Below are positions 62,930-64,000 of a DNA stretch of 64,000 bases, in pieces. The stretch comes from Thereva unica. Its lineage: Eukaryota; Arthropoda; Insecta; Diptera; Therevidae. The notes under the pieces are model-generated. The model had not been told where the DNA came from. It saw nothing but the letters and a program-made list of their open reading frames with translations, and searched no databases. The DNA is taken from contig OX465282.1 of NCBI GenBank assembly GCA_949987705.1, positions 1,228,501-1,292,500 on the forward strand, read 5' to 3'. The position numbers were made by a program, and so were the translations under genes. Position 1 is the stretch's first letter, and every line of letters starts with the position of its first letter.

Positions 62930-64000
62930 TGAAAGGCGAGTGTATTGGGGCTCAAAACGAAACAAATACCGGACTGGTACTCCAGGTTATGGGTTGGGCG
63001 GCAGGTCCACAACCTTCCACCGTAAAAACTCACTCGTCATGAGTCCTCAAAGCAGGCCTCGGACAGGAGAGACCCAACGGTAACGACCCAGGCAACAACA
63101 TATAAAAATTGATTTTGGAACGAACGTGAGAACGCTCAATGTTCGCTTTTACTATTACTGGAAAAATACGTCATAGCAATCACCGCTCTACAAGAAATCG
63201 AATGGACTCACAGTGGCATAAGAGATCTCAAAACCCACACGATACTGTCCATTGCTTCATCGAATGAGAGAAGGGGGTTCGGAGTTGCCTTTATAGTAAA
63301 AAAGAAAATGAAATCCCTGATTCTGGACTTCAAGCCAGTATGCAATAGAATATGCACGCTTCGCATTAAAACAAGACTACATAACATTAGTCTCATAAAC
63401 GTTCATGCGCCCACAGAAGACAAGACGGACGAGGAGAAAGAGGAATTCTACCAAGAGCTAACAAACGCCAACAGATTAATATCCCGTCAAACGATTTTAA
63501 AATGGTAGGTACTTGGAGACATGAACGCCAAAGTAGGAAAAGAGGAGGAATTCCTCAGAGTCAAAGGAAAGCACAGTCTACATAACGCTACCAATGACAA
63601 TGGTAGTAGATTGATCGATCTCGTTAGCTCGAACTCAATGGTAGTAAGTTCCACAATGTTTCCGCACAAAAATATTCATAAGATGAGGTGACAGTCCCCA
63701 GACTGGGTAACTAATAATCAAATTGACCACGTCCTGATTAAGAGAAGAGGGGCCACAAGTATGCTGGTTGTGAGAACTATGAAGGGAGTGTGCTGTGGCT
63801 CGGACCCTATTTCGTCAAAGTGAAATTTAGAGCCCGATAACGACCAAAACTTACAGAAGGCAAATACAACTAAGATACGATATAGACAAGCTAAAACTTG
63901 AAGCAAGAAGAGATGCCTATCAGAATGCTATCATACAAAACCTGAGAGAAGGAGTAGGAGAAGAGCCCGACATGAACCACAAATGGGAAAAACTGAAAAA
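62930..64000 (+). mobile_element. Third RTE-like element, 5' part, runs off the window
   Basis: The plus strand carries an endonuclease domain in pieces: FGTNVRTL near 63115 (WNVRTL in the family), ITALQEIEWTHSGIRDL near 63180 (catalytic Glu), ISLINVHAPTEDKTDEEKEE near 63390, VLGDMNAKVGKEEEF near 63508 and NNQIDHVLIKRRG near 63715. Frame changes occur near 63150 and 63500 and a TGA near 63690. The last bases (PDMNHKWEKLKN) match the region before RT, so RT should begin beyond 64000. It is diverged from the element at 32.2 kb at most positions and is a different family. Confidence 0.8.

Noticed and set aside
1..64000. CRISPR arrays, bacterial operons or contamination
   Set aside because: There are no spaced identical repeats, no ribosome-binding-site-led gene chains and no bacterial genes; all coding remains are of insect transposon or protease type.

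Overview
The window looks like euchromatic but repeat-loaded DNA from an insect, most probably a fly. The evidence is AT-rich sequence, two chymotrypsin-fold secreted proteases with an arthropod-type TATA + TCAGT core promoter, and a transposon fauna typical of insects: R1-like, CR1/jockey-like and RTE-like non-LTR elements, errantivirus-like and other Ty3/gypsy elements, Tc1/mariner, hAT MITEs, a Helitron-like element and tRNA-derived SINEs. The species cannot be named from the sequence. The only intact, convincing host genes are two tandem serine proteases on the minus strand, at 19663-20478 and 23892-24704. They are the products of one ~1.25 kb duplication that carried the promoter and the polyadenylation signal along.

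Layout. 1-1.65 kb: no gene. 1.7-3.5 kb: a small inverted repeat, then a broken R1-like retrotransposon (endonuclease and reverse transcriptase). 3.6-7.8 kb: nothing recognisable. 7.85-9.96 kb: a decayed errantivirus-like Ty3/gypsy element (integrase, then envelope-like remnant). 10.1-11.1 kb: a Helitron-like non-autonomous element with an internal degenerate tandem array. 13.2-15.2 kb: small repeats and palindromes. 15.2-16.9 kb: a dead Tc1 transposase gene whose 5' region carries a complete 796-bp hAT MITE. 18.66-19.15 kb: a second type of hAT MITE. 19.5-25.1 kb: the protease pair, separated by a mariner-type transposase fragment, a SINE and a non-LTR fragment. 26.7-29 kb: SINEs and a CR1-like 3' piece. 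31.65-37.76 kb: a CR1-like RT piece and a nearly complete RTE-like element broken by three nested insertions. 38.0-39.0 kb: Ty3/gypsy gag-protease-RT. 41.9-54.6 kb: CR1-like tails, four TIR elements, three of them hAT elements with 8-bp target duplications, RNase H fragments and an RTE head. 56.25-61.04 kb: a second RTE-like element, minus strand, again broken by three insertions, one of them a near-perfect ~300-bp-arm hairpin. 62.9-64.0 kb: the endonuclease end of a third RTE-like element, running off the window.

Most of the window is therefore a nested archive of transposition. In several cases the insertion boundaries can be fixed to the base because target duplications survive and because removing the insert restores the frame of the host element. 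The most unusual items are the giant hairpin at 57.43-58.09 kb, the protease pair with Ser in place of the oxyanion-hole Gly193 and a gene-conversion-like tract, and a retroposon tail in the 3' UTR of one protease only. I see no CRISPR array, rRNA or bona fide tRNA gene.
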